Shown here piece after piece: positions 22,310-34,287 of a stretch of 64,000 bases of DNA. The notes beneath the pieces are model-generated. The model was not told the DNA's origin. It saw only the letters and a list, made by a program, of their open reading frames with translations, and did no database searches. Origin of the DNA: Anastatus disparis (lineage: Eukaryota; Arthropoda; Insecta; Hymenoptera; Eupelmidae); the NCBI GenBank assembly GCA_017163975.1, contig JAFFSR010000347.1, positions 6,562,001 through 6,626,000 of the forward strand, written 5' to 3'. A program made the translations under genes and the position numbers. The stretch's first letter is position 1, and each line of letters opens with the position of its first letter.

Positions 22310-23532
22310 GGTCAATCCACGTCAACGGATAATGGCTCTGTCCAAAATTGTAGATCACCAAAAAAATCGTATATAAGCTCAAAATTTCCGTCTTACACTC
22401 TACTTTCTTTTGCAATGCCGTGATTTTAAAAAATCCAAAATGGCGGCTCCAATATGGCGGCTCAAACCTAGAGATATCATAAAAAATTTTCAAAAATTGA
22501 TTTTAATTTATTCAAATCAGATATTTTACTACATATTTTTTTTCATCAGAAATCAATTTAGCGTTCAATTTTACATAGGAATATAGTATTGCACTCGAGG
22601 TAAAAAAAATTTATAATGTCATCGGAAGGTCATATCGGGAAATAATAGTTATTTCTCAAATTACTCATTGATCAATGTAGATTGGTGATAAAATGAAGAT
22701 ACTGATAGATAACTCGAGTTACTGAATTTAAATCTGATGTCCGCTTAACCCTACAAGATCTGTATGAAAGTCATTGGAAGGTCAAATCGCGAATATCTTC
22801 TATTATTTGATAACATTAGTACACCTTCAAGTTTTACGTGTCGCTGAATCCGAAACCGGGGCCTGTTGGAGTGTCAAACAACGTAATTACGTAAAAATTA
22901 ATCAAATATTGACTAAAAGAAAATTTTTGTCTTCCAAGAAACCACAGTTTGAAACGTAATTTTCTGTAATTACGTCGTTCGACACTCGAACAGGTCTCGG
23001 ATTCGGATCCAGCATCACGTAAAACTTATAGGTGTCTTAATCTTATCAAATTTGACCTTCAAATGACCTTGATGGAGACTGGTAGGGTTAAGCGGATATC
23101 AGATTTGGATTCAGTGACTCGAGTTACCAGTACTCGAGTATCAGTATCTTCATTTTCTTACTAATCAACGTTTATCAATGATTAATTCGAGAAATAACTA
23201 TTGTATCGCGATATGACCTTCAGATGATATTGTAAAATTTTTTTACCTTGAGTGCAATACTATATTCTCATGTAAAATCGAACGCTAAATTGATTTCTGA
23301 TATAAAAGATACGTAGAATCAGATTTGAATAAATTAAAATTAATTTTTGAAAATTTTTTATGAAATTTCTAGGTTTGAGTCACCATATTAAGGCCGCCAA
23401 TTTGGATTTTTCAAAATCGCTACATTGCAAAAGAAAGTAGAGTGGAAGACGAAAATTTTGAGCCCATGCACGACTTTTTTAGTGATCTACAATTTCGGAC
23501 AAAGCCATTATCCGTTTGACGTGTATTGATCC
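22308..23532. mobile_element. Foldback element E, copy 2
   Basis: Same structure as E1: GGGGTCAATCCACGTCAACG at left, inverse at right, TA-rich flanks on both sides, arms pairing along most of the 1.2 kb. It lacks the hAT-like insert of E1 and so supplies its empty site. Small indels distinguish the arms. Confidence 0.85.
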
Positions 23533-23541
23533 ATATATATA

Positions 23542-23631
23542 TGGGTCAATCCACGTCAAACGGATAATGGCTCTGTCCAAAATTGTAGATCACTAAAAAA
23601 GTCGAGCATGGGCTCAAAATTTTCGTCTTAC
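23542..23631. mobile_element. Terminal fragment of element E
   Basis: About 90 bp matching the E terminus (GGGTCAATCCACGTCAAACG to 'TTTTCGTCTTAC'), bounded on both sides by short TA runs. Confidence 0.7.
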
Positions 23632-23913
23632 TATATATATATGGGACATTTTACACCAACTGGAAGAGCAAAAAAATAAAAATCGCTGAAACTCTGAGAA
23701 TATATTCTGTCTGTTACTCAAAATGTGTAAAAAAATATTCAAGGATTTAAATTTGAAGGATCAAGAGCCATAGATCCTTGAAATTTGGAAATTTTCAAAA
23801 TTTTTGGAAAAGTACCAACTTGATCATTTTTTTCTGAAAATCTTGATGTTTTAGAGAGAAATTCATGAGAATTCTTCTTGTTCTAGATAAAGAGGAGAGT
23901 TAGCATTATTTTT

Positions 23914-24030
23914 GCTTTCTCATAGAGAAAGAGTTGTATCGATAAAAAAATTTTTTTTCTATTTTTTCATTAATTTGTACATATTTGAACTCGGTGAGCC
24001 GAAAAAAGTGGTTTCCAGAAAATGTCTGTA

Positions 24031-24072
<42 letters not shown>

Positions 24073-26193
24073 AATTCAGTTAGTAAACTGTATCTCGAGA
24101 ACTACTTGATGGATTTGCTTCGAATTTTCCATGGAATTTAGTTATGTGACTAACTTGCTGGGAAGCTATTGATAATTGGTTCTTCTAGCGTAGTTTTCAT
24201 TTTAGTTTAAAAAAAAAAAAAAAAAAATTCGATTTTTCGTTTTTTGGTTTTTTTTTGTTTACTACTCGATGAATTTGCTTCAAAATTTGCACGGAAATTA
24301 TTTGTGATTGCCCTGATAAAATAAATTTTTAAAAACTGATTTTCTTAGCTTAGTTTTAATTTTAGAGCATTTTGAAATTAAAAAAAAAAAATTTTTCTAT
24401 TTATTAAGCCAATAAAATCTTAAAAACTACTCGATGGATTTACTTCAAATTATCCATACAATTCAATTTTTTGATGAACTGGTGCGGGAGCTATTGAGAA
24501 TTGGTTTTCTTAGTGTAGTTTTTTTAGAATTATTTTAAGAATTTTAAAAAAATTTCGATTTTTCATTTTTTTTGTATTTTACGTAAACTACTCAAAGAAT
24601 TTGTTCGAAAATTTGTATGGAACTTAATTTCGACTGCCAAAAGTATAAAAAATTTTGTAAACTAATTTTCTTAGCGCACTTTTAATTTTAGAGCATTTTT
24701 AAAATTTTTTGAAAAATTTTTATTTTTAAATTTTTTCTATTTTGCGAAAACCATTTGATAGATTTGCTCCAAAATTTGTATGCAATTAATTCGCTACGGT
24801 CTGAAGAAAACAAGCTTTGGAAAACTAATTTTCTCAGTGCAGTTTTAATTTTAGAGCACTTTGAAAATTTTCAAAAAAATTTTTATTTTTCATTTATTTT
24901 CTATTTTGCGTTAACCATACTATAAATTTTCTCCAAAATTTTTTTACAATTAATTCGCTATTGTCTGAAAAAAATAAGCTTTTGAAAACTAATTTTCTTA
25001 GCGTGGTTACAATTTTAGAGAATTTTAAAGATTTTAAAAAAAATTTCGATTCTTCTTTTCTTATTTTTTTTTATTCTACGTAAAGTACTCGATAGATTTG
25101 TTCTAAAAATTACAGGGAAATTATTTGCGACTGCCAAAAGAAGGGAAATTTTCAAAAATTGATTTTCATAGTGTAGTTTTAATTTTAGAGCATTTTTAAA
25201 ATTTCGAAAAAGAAATTTTGAAAAGAAAATGTTATTTATTTAATCAGTTAGATCTCGAAAATTACTCTATGGATTTGCTTCAAATTTTGTATACCATCTA
25301 TGTTTTTCTATAACTAGACGGGAAGCTATTGAAAATTGGTATTCATAGTGTAGTTTTTTTTTTATAGAGTCATTTTAAGAATTTAAAAAAATTTTCGATT
25401 TTTAATTTTTTTTGTATTTTACGTAAGTTACTTGATGAATTTGCTTTGAGATTCCCATGGGAATAATTTGAACCTGCCAAAACAAGGATAACTTTTATAA
25501 ACCGATCTTTTTAGCGTAGTTTTCATTTTAGAAAATTTTAAAAATTTTCTTAAAAAATTTTCATATTTCAGTTTTTTTCCATTTTACGTAAAGTACTCGA
25601 TAGAATTGCTCTAAAATTTGTACACAAGTTATTTGCTACTGTCTTTATAAACCAAATTTAAAAAAATAATTTTCTTAGCGTAGCTTTTTGATCACTTCTT
25701 TTGATGCCCACTAGTTAAATATTAAGAAGGGGCCGAACTATCTGTCTCTGTCTAATAGCGTTTTTTATTATTTATATAAACACTATTCTTTATAACAAGA
25801 AAAAAATAGCAGCCCCCGCTAGATATTAGTATAATTAGTAAATTTTGTAATAACAATCAAATTTTTTACCGCATAGCTTTTGGCTAATTAGAGACCTACT
25901 AGCCATCTAGATTATAACCTATCTTTTTTTGGTAGGTCTCTAATTACTCAAAAACTACGCAATAAAAAAATTTGTTTGTCATTACAAAATTTACTTATTA
26001 TACTAATATCTAGCGGGGGCTGCTATTTTTTTCTTGTTATACCGGATAGTGTTTACATAAATGATGAAAAACGCTATTAGACAAAGACAGATAGTTCGGC
26101 CCCTTCTTAAAATCACATTTGAATAAATGTAAAAAAATTAATGAAACTCAAAGAGCTCTATGAGAAAGCATTCCGCCAAAGCACTTGGCAGCG
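23914..26193. mobile_element. Repeat family G, copy 2, inserted in F2
   Basis: Begins GCTTTCTCATAGAGAAAGAG and ends with 'CTCTATGAGAAAGCATT' plus ~20 bp to GCAGCG. A run of about five T lies on each side where F1 has six T in total. Short inverted ends (TGCTTTCTCATAG) are visible. The interior is diverged ~150-bp blocks without coding potential. It carries L2. Confidence 0.75.
25726..26106. mobile_element. TTAA foldback element L, copy 2
   Basis: 381 bp, starting GAAGGGGCCGAACTATCTGT, flanked by TTAA (25,722-25,725; 26,107-26,110). It is close to L1 in sequence and identical in length. It is inserted in G2, which is inserted in F2, so L2 is the youngest of the three layers. Confidence 0.9.
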
Positions 26194-26908
26194 TTTTTAC
26201 AGAGCTAAATTTTAAAGTTTTCTATTGGTTCTTACATGTATTACATGGTAATTGAAATTACTCATTGTCTGCTACTTCAGACATTGCTTTTCGAGGGCTT
26301 ATTTCCTTCTAATTTTTATCAACTTGAAAATAAATTTTTGATTGTGTACGAAAGAGCCACCAATAAGGAGTTATAACAGTTTCAAATATATATTTTCATG
26401 TCTAATTTATTTTCAATATAAAAATTAATCATACATAATAATATATATTTTAAACTGTTTTATCTCCTTATTGATGGCTCTGACTTACATGATCAAAAAT
26501 TCATTTTAAAGTTCACGTGAAATAGAGAAAAATAAGCCCGCGAAAAGAAATTCCTGAATTGGGGAGCAATGAGTAATTTCAATTACCATGTAATACATAT
26601 AAGAACCAATAGAAAACTTCAAAATTCAGGTCTGTAAAGAATCATGCTAACTCTGCTTTTCATTAACAACAAGAAGTATTCTCATGAATTTATCTCTAAA
26701 ATATTAGGATTGTCAGGTAAAAAAATGATCAAGCTGGGACTTTTCCAAAAATTTTGAAAAATTTCTAAATTTCAAGAATCTATGGCTTTTGATCCTCCCA
26801 ATCTAAATCCTTGAAAATTTTATTACACATGTTGAGTAACAGGCAGGATATATTCCCAGAGTTTCAGAGATTTTTATTTTTCTGCTCTTCCAGTTGGTTT
26901 GAAATGTT

Positions 26909-26912
<4 letters not shown>

Positions 26913-26970
<58 letters not shown>
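26913..26970. repeat. (TA)n microsatellite at right edge of F2
   Basis: About 29 TA units. Confidence 0.9.
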
Positions 26971-26975
<5 letters not shown>

Positions 26976-26989
26976 TTATTCATTAAAAA

Positions 26990-29123
26990 AAGTTTGTTGT
27001 AAAAAGAACTAAAATCAAAATTAGGAATTTCCAGGAAGCTTCCTGGAACATTGGCAGTGAAGATTTGAAATATTTTAGGAATCTTCCATGGAATATTCCT
27101 GTAATATTTGTATGTCCTTGATTCTTCCTACATTGGAATATTCCATGGAATATTGCTGGAAGATTCTAAGAATATTTCATTGGAAGATCTAGGACATCTC
27201 AGATCTTTTATCGAAATATTTCAGGAATCTTGCAGGAATATTTCATGAAATATTCCGTTGGAACATTCATTGAAAATTTCCGGAATATGGGAACGGTAGA
27301 TTTGAAACATTTTATAAACCTTTCATGGAATATAAACGAAAGATCTAAAGAATCTTTCATGGAATATGCACGAAAGATTTAAAGAATTATTCATGAAATA
27401 TTCCATGAAATATTTCTGGAAGATTTTAGAAATCCATCGTAAAATATTCCGTGGAATATTTATGGAAGATTCGCAGAATATTGGCACGGAAGATTTGGAA
27501 TATTTCAGGAATCTTCCGTAAAATATTCCTGTAATATTCGTATGTGCTTGATTCTTTCTACATTGAAATAATCCATGGAATACTCTTGAGAGATTTGAAG
27601 AATATAAAAATGGAAGGTTTGGGTAATCTCTCATCTTTCATGAAATGTTCCTGGAAGATTTTTGGAAAATGTGAAATGCTGTGAGGGGATGGTATATATA
27701 TTATATAATAACACATTACACTTATACATCAATACATATACGCATACATAAAAATTTAGTTATAAGATCGCATTTAAATATTCGCTTCGACTGTGCACAT
27801 CAAAGTGCTGATATCCTTTCGCTTTTATAGTAAGTGAGGTATCTTTCAACCGCTTGGGGATAAAACTCCCATTTAACAAACATCCCCTTATCGGCGTCAC
27901 TGGAAATCTCCCGTAAAGTTCCGCGCAATCTTCCAACGAAAACTTCATGAAATCATTCTAGAATCTTTTAAGCAATATTCTACTGGAAGATTACTGTAAT
28001 CTTTGCGTAAAATTTTTCGTAAAATATTTACGGAAGATTTATGTAATATTTCGCTGCACGATTTAAAAGTTTTTAGGAATCTTCCAGTGAAATGTTTCTG
28101 AAATCTTTCTGAAATCTTTAATGAAATATTCCACTGGAAGATTACTTAAATCATTTTGTGGAATATTTCGTTGACTATTTATGGAAGATTTATGTTATAT
28201 TCCACTGTGCGATTTGAAAGTTTTTTGGAATCTTCCAGTGGAATGTTTATGGAATCTTTCTGAAATCTTTCATAAAATATTCCACTGGAAGGTTACTTGA
28301 ATATTTCTGTGGAACATTTCGTACAATATTTATGGAAGATTTATGTAATATTCCGCTGTACAATTTTAATGTTTATCGGAATCTTCCTGAAATCTTTCAT
28401 GAAATATTTCATCGGAAGATTACTTTAATCTTCCTGTGAAATTTTTCATGGAATATTTATAGAAGATTTATCTAATATTTAGCTGTACGATTTTAAAGTT
28501 TTTTGAAATCTTCCAGTGAAATGTTTATGGAATCTTTCTGAAATCTTTCATGAAATATTCCACTGGAAGATTACTTAAATCTTTCTGTGGAATATTTAGT
28601 TGACCAGTTCTGAAAGATTTATGTAATTATCCACTGTACGATTTTAAAGTTTATCGGAATCTTCCAGCGAAATGTTTCTGGAATCTTTCTGGAAGCTTTC
28701 ATGAAATATTTTACTGGAATATTCATAAACATTACATAAAATATTTTATGAAATATTTCAGAAATTTTTCGTGAATATTACATGGAATATTTCGAAAAAG
28801 TTTTCGAACATTCCTTTGAAATATTCCTGAAATATTCCTGGAAGCTTTCAATGGAAGATTTCAGTGGAATATTCCGAAATATTCCGTGAAGACTTTCAAT
28901 AATCTGCATGAAAGGTTCCATTGAAATATTCCAGTGGAATAATTCAAAATATTTCAGTGAAATCTTCCATACTATGTGAGAACCATTATTTATTTCTAGC
29001 CTAAAGCTTTTTTATTGTTATTTACAGTTTTCAATATTTTCTTATAATCATTTTTTTATTCGCAGCATTATTCTACTTTTAAAAAATAATTTTCATACAA
29101 GGTGATAAAATATTCACTATAAG

Positions 29124-29130
<7 letters not shown>
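26990..29130. repeat. Repeat M, copy 2 (longer)
   Basis: Includes ~600 bp of additional near-palindromic GAAATATTCC/GGAATCTTCC words upstream of the portion shared with M1 (from about 27,575). The right end 'ACAAGGTGATAAAATATT' is followed by a short TA run (29,131-29,161), as in M1. Confidence 0.75.
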
Positions 29131-29161
<31 letters not shown>

Positions 29162-29165
<4 letters not shown>

Positions 29166-29760
29166 TTATTTCACAAAAAAATTTCAACATCAATAGATAA
29201 ATCAATCAATAAAAAACATTTTTATACATTTGTCCCAAAAATGAATACTTTTTCAGAAAAAAAGTCACGAATCTGATTATCGATCCAAAATAACGATTTA
29301 TTCAGACTTTTTTGCACAATTAAGTAACTTTGAGAAGGCTGCCCAACTGGAGGCTTCGTATATTTTTTCCTCATAAAAAAAAAAATTAGACTTTAAAAAG
29401 CCAATTTAACCTGCTCGATTTTTAGATATACTAAATAGTATGTTTAAATCGATCAAGTAAGCATAAAAATCAGTATATTATAATTTGCAAAAATTCAGGT
29501 GAATTCTACATCTAATTTCCAAGAAAAAGTATTCTATCAAGTTTTAACGAAAAATTGATAGTTTTTGAGGAAAAAATTCATCAAAATATTTATTTAGCAA
29601 AAAATTTGGGAAATTCGAAAAATTTCATCACGTTTAAATCCTGACCCCTTTGACCTGGACCTCTAAAATTTTTTTTGTATATTTTGGGTATCAAATAGAA
29701 CATTTTCACAGATTTTCGACGAATTCTATTTTTTTGTTAGGTAAGTTGACGTGAAACGTC

Positions 29761-29761
<1 letters not shown>
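29162..29761. other. Mosaic of repeat fragments
   Basis: Starts with ~30 bp of repeat N, continues in unassigned AT-rich sequence and ends in 'GACGTGAAACGTCCC', resembling an inverted F-type terminus against a TA run (29,762-29,806). No gene. Confidence 0.5.
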
Positions 29762-29806
<45 letters not shown>

Positions 29807-29812
<6 letters not shown>

Positions 29813-31915
29813 TAATTATTATAATAGATTGTAGTTAAATAAAAATGTTTATTTTAATAATCATAGCGTTGAAATTTATTTTGATGAAAATGTTATTTGA
29901 TTGACATTTACAGTATTATTTTAACTATTTTTGAAAAGTTACTTGTCATCAATAAAAAAATATTTAATTTTCCAAATTAATAATCTATTAATATCAAGAA
30001 TTTTCTAAAAATTATAATATTTATGATATGCAAACTTTACTTGTGATACATACACTTTGTAATATTTGTATCTCATTAAATTTTTATATTAAATGCAAAA
30101 AGGATTGTTAAGTAATTGCAAATAGTTATTTTTTTATTCCGAAATATTCGAATTTAAAATTAACTAAAATGTTGTATTTCAACCTTATGATTTTTTCTAT
30201 TTAAATTTCGTATTTCATATATATATAAAATACATTTGTGAAAATATTTTTATTAGGAATCAACACGAATTTCTTTTAAGCATGTTTCACTTATAAATTA
30301 ATTTCATAATTCAAATTCATGGTCATATATTGAGGTCTGGAAATTATAGTCGTAACTCAGTACCCAGTTCTCAGTTTATTTACATCAAATATCGTACTAT
30401 CTTTGTTTTTCTAATGGCAGTAGAGAGAAATAGTCACTTGAAATAAATTATACGCTTTTTTATTTTAAGCACATGTGTACATATATTTTTATATTATGTT
30501 TCATCAAATTATTTTCAATTTTATTCAGTACTCAAAATTCAATTAATTAATTCTTATTTACTTAAAACTAGTCATTTATACATAATAATATAATAAAAGA
30601 AAATTCAACTGAGCGACGTTAGGAGCGAAAAACTTCAATATAATTAATACCTGTTAACGTAAAACCCAATAAACTGTGTAACGATTTTCAACAGTTGATA
30701 AATATAATGTAAATCATATAATATATATATATATATCAATTTTAAATTTCTAATCATTAATTTAAAACTCAAAAGTAACTATTTTAAAACGGAATATGGA
30801 AGATAAACATGTATCGTTTTAATCCTTGAATATCACGAATTTAAATATTAATTATTAGTAATTTTAAAGAGTTACATATTATATAAATAATTCTATATTT
30901 AATAATTTTCAATTTTAGTAACAGGAAAAGCCGCACGAAAAGAGGTTAATAATTGCATTTTTTGCGAAATATTGCCCTTGAATCGAGTAGGTGAAAGATC
31001 AGTCTTAATACCAAAAAAAGGCAGTGAGCAAAATTCAAGCTATAGTACTAATTGAAATTATATCGTCATTCTTTTTTTAAGTACCTTAAAAGTCCGCTGT
31101 ATCTCTGTCCTTTTCTAATTAAAAAATTGACTTTTTTTCCAAAATTAGCAACAAGAGGCAAAAATAAAGAGATGGTTTCGATGTGTTTAATAAAATGTAA
31201 TATTTTCTTTGATTAGTATGAATTAATTTTATTGCTTCGTTTTTAAGAAAAGTTGGAATAACTTAAAAAATTAGAAATTAGTGTCAAATGATGGGATTTT
31301 CAAGTTATTCCAACTTTTCTTGAAAATACAGCGGTGGAATTAAATTATTCTTATCAGAGAAAATATTGCTTTCTATTACACGAATCGAAACCATCTCTTT
31401 ATTTCTGCCTGAAGCTATTAGTTTTTATAAAAAATAAATTTTAAATAGATTCGGTAAAACAGGTAACTGTGTCGGTATACAGCTGACTCTCAATACATAA
31501 ATTAGATATACTTGATTTAGAACCCATTTTAACAATACTTTCTTTTTTTCGTGCAGTTGTTAGTTCTAGTAAACGTCAAATACTGTTTTCGATTATTTCA
31601 TGGTTCGTGATTGAAACACGTGATTAAAAAGAAAAAATTCCTATTATATTTTTTCATTTATTCAAATGCAATTTAGTAGAACAAATTCTTAATTCATTAT
31701 GATATAATTTGTATTTAAACAATTTTTATGCACATTGTAACTTTAATTATTCTTTTTATAAAAATAGAAAAATTTAATTTAGTACAAAACTACAATATCA
31801 CAATTCATAAGTTGCGTCGATTCTTTTTTATTTTAAAATTGGCTAATTTATACATAATAATATAATATATGAAAATTCAACCGAGCGACATTAGGAGCGA
31901 GGTATTTTTTGCTGG
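29807..31915. mobile_element. Repeat X, copy B, ending in CTGG inside Helitron Rep
   Basis: Collinear with X-A. It shows the L1 empty site near 31,000 and holds K3 where X-A is empty. The right end 'GCGACATTAGGAGCGAG' then 'GTATTTTTTGCTGG' falls within the reading frame of the Helitron Rep gene, at a position followed by T. In X-A and X-C the same end adjoins Sat-A. The boundary is therefore a genuine element terminus or recombination point. Confidence 0.65.
31090..31489. mobile_element. TTAA foldback element K, diverged copy 3
   Basis: A ~400-bp hairpin with central arms like K1 ('TTCCAACTTTTCTTGAAAAT'). TTAA at left (31,086-31,089), mutated TCAA at right (31,490-31,493). X-A at 17,897 has the empty site 'GTACCTTAATACATAAATT'. 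The ends start AAGTCCGCTGTAT, diverged from K1. Confidence 0.8.
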
Positions 31916-33894
31916 TCATTTTCAAAAGTGTCTTTATTTTCTGATCTAAAATCTACATTTACTTGATGTATTTTAATGTATACACAATCATGACCTTTAT
32001 AACAGTATTTGAATAAATATTTAATGCATTGTACAGTGGAACAAACTTCTACGTTTATGTGTGCATTAATTTTCAATCATAAGTAATGATTATAAGGAAC
32101 AACAAATCTATTATCTGCAATTCTTTCTGTAAATTTATTTTTAAAAATAATTTTGGTGCCATCGTTTTTGCGTTTGTATAAAGGATACCCATTTGATTTA
32201 AATGTTGTTCTATTATTAAATTTTTTTGGAAAATTTTTCGTACATTGTTTCGTATTTTTATCCATACACGGACAATTGATATTTTGCAAACCACAGGGAC
32301 CGTGTATCATAAATTGTTTAACAATACTATATAATTTTGGATAAATATCTCTATTTGGGATTTCTGCACTTATTATTTCATCGACTTTTTCGGGAATGTC
32401 AAATTTATCATTTTTATCTAAGAATAACAACATATGCATATGTGGTAATCCTCGTTTTTGAAATTCAATTACATAACTATATGCAATACATTTTCCTAAT
32501 ATTCCCTTTTTTATTACTAAATTTTTGAATTCTTCTACTTTTTGATAAAATACTTTTGTTATAATATCTGGTCTATCTATTGCATTTTCATAAATTTCCA
32601 AGTTTTTAGTTATTTCTTTCCAATGTGGGTTACAGGTCATAGTTACAAAAAGGTCAGGTTTACCATGATAATTTACAAGTGTCATTGAATCAATGTAATT
32701 TTGTTTTAAAAATCGTGGACTTCCTGTAAAGTTTGATGGTAATATTACAATTTTTCCAATTTTTGAATAATCTAATTCTTTTTTGTTATGTAAATAGTCC
32801 ATAACACCTTTGTAACAATCACTTTTTAATACGTTTTGGTTTTTTCGTATGAAATATAATCTGAAGGTTTCAACTTTTACAAACGCATCAACAATAAACT
32901 GTTGAGATAATTTTCCTAAATTAAGAAATGGATTAAATTCATTTCTAACACTAAATCTATAATTATAAAATTGCAAATTTGAAATATTAGATTTTCCTAA
33001 TTTATTTCTGACATATGGCATCCATCCAAAACCACCATTAGGATGAATAAGCGGATATGTCATAGGATCTGTGTGTTTGCTAATTGTTGGTATACTAATC
33101 GGTTTATCAGACTTAGAATAAATGACAATATCACGTTCAATAGGAGGCATATCGTCTTCTTCAACGTATACTATCGCTACTTCATTACAGGTAGGTAGAT
33201 TATATCTATTTTTATCCAAATTATTATTGCGAACAATAGACATAGTAATAGATTTTGGAGGACAATTGATTTTCGCACATCGTTGTAGTTCTTCTTCTTC
33301 TACTTCATGCATCATTTTATAGGCTTTAGCATAAGGGTTAATGTCTCTTATTAAGTTATCTAAATTTTTTAATAATGTTAAATTTGTATTAAACTTATGT
33401 CGTTCAATTGTTGCCATTTCATTATCTAAAATATATGATTGTCCATATTTACGTGCTTCATCTTTATTAGGATGTAACGCATATACATTATGGTAAATTT
33501 GTCCACATATTCTAATAACTTGTGGTCCTTTACCCGGCAATGTATCAAAATTGGCACCAAAACTTGCGAATGCCAAAGCATTATTGTACAACCTAACATT
33601 TCGTCGAAAATCAATACTTTCTTCCGTTAATTCAGTTGCTATAAACTTTAATTGTTCTGGGTAAGGTGGATTTTCTAACAATTCTACTTTACCTTTATGA
33701 CAACAATTGGAGAAATCGTTACTTTTAGTATATTCGAAAGCAAAATGTTTCGCATCACAATAAACACATGTATTCGTCATAGAACCAATGTAATTTTCAG
33801 ATATGAGATTTTCATTAAAATATATATTTGCTATACAACTAATCAGTTTCAAATCAATTTTTTCAGTTAAAATTTTTTCATTTAATTTCTTCAT
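31916..33894 (-). pseudogene. Helitron replication initiator (Rep/HUH) fragment
   Basis: The minus-strand frame from 33,894 runs 605 codons, then has one in-frame TGA (32,079-32,077) and continues open to the X-B boundary. Residues ~370-600 form the Helitron-like N-terminal/Rep domain. The HUH motif is in 'RGLPHMHMLLFL' (His at 485 and 487). A Cys-rich stretch (CGLQNINCPCM) follows at ~534. Past the TGA come 'KINAHINVEVCSTVQ' and the two-tyrosine motif 'IKYLFKYCYKGHD', which in the family attacks DNA during rolling-circle transposition. All catalytic motifs survive, but the TGA lies between HUH and the tyrosines, and the helicase half is absent because X-B occupies its place. The start at 33,894 is the first ATG, yet coding-like sequence continues upstream with frame breaks, so this may be an internal Met. 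Confidence 0.93.
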
Positions 33895-34287
33895 TTTTTT
33901 TTTTACTTTGTCCTTTATTGTTTTATCAATAACTTTGTTTAATACAATATTATGATTATTATTATGATTATTATTATTGTAACTTTCATTATAATTTTTA
34001 ATGTCTTCGATTTTTAATCGTTTACACTTTACTTATAATGTCTTTAATTTATAAGAATCATATTTAAATTTTCGCTTTTTTCCATTTATTGGTTTATCTA
34101 TTATAGTATCATTATTAATATGTTTATTGTCATCAATTTTTATTTGTTTATAACTTGTGCGTGATTCTTTTAATTGGTAACAATCATTTTTACTTGTCTT
34201 TTGTTAACAATATCGGCATTCTCCAATTTTTGATTTTTAATTTGTACCATTTTTTCATATTCATTATATTGATTAAAAATAAGTTTT
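33895..34287 (-). pseudogene. Frame-broken linker joining coiled-coil and Rep frames
   Basis: On the minus strand, coding-like Lys/Asn-rich sequence continues between the two large frames but changes frame at about 34,290 and 34,175 and meets a stop near 34,037. Segments such as 'QYNEYEKMVQIKNQKLENAD' and 'KPINGKKRKFKYDSYK' resemble the ends they join. This suggests that the protease-repeat frame and Rep were once one long polyprotein. Confidence 0.5.

Larger units (their letters stand above)
23643..26912. mobile_element. Foldback element F, copy 2, split by G2
   Basis: The left end GGGACATTTTACACCAACTG and right end 'CCAGTTGGTTTGAAATGTTC' are inverted. The arms also share 'TTACATGGTAATTGAAATTA' (26,242 inverted at 26,575). 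The centre at ~26,300-26,540 is itself palindromic. TA-rich sequence lies on both sides. G2 (23,914-26,193) is inserted in the left arm. Copy F1 shows the arm uninterrupted. Confidence 0.8.
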
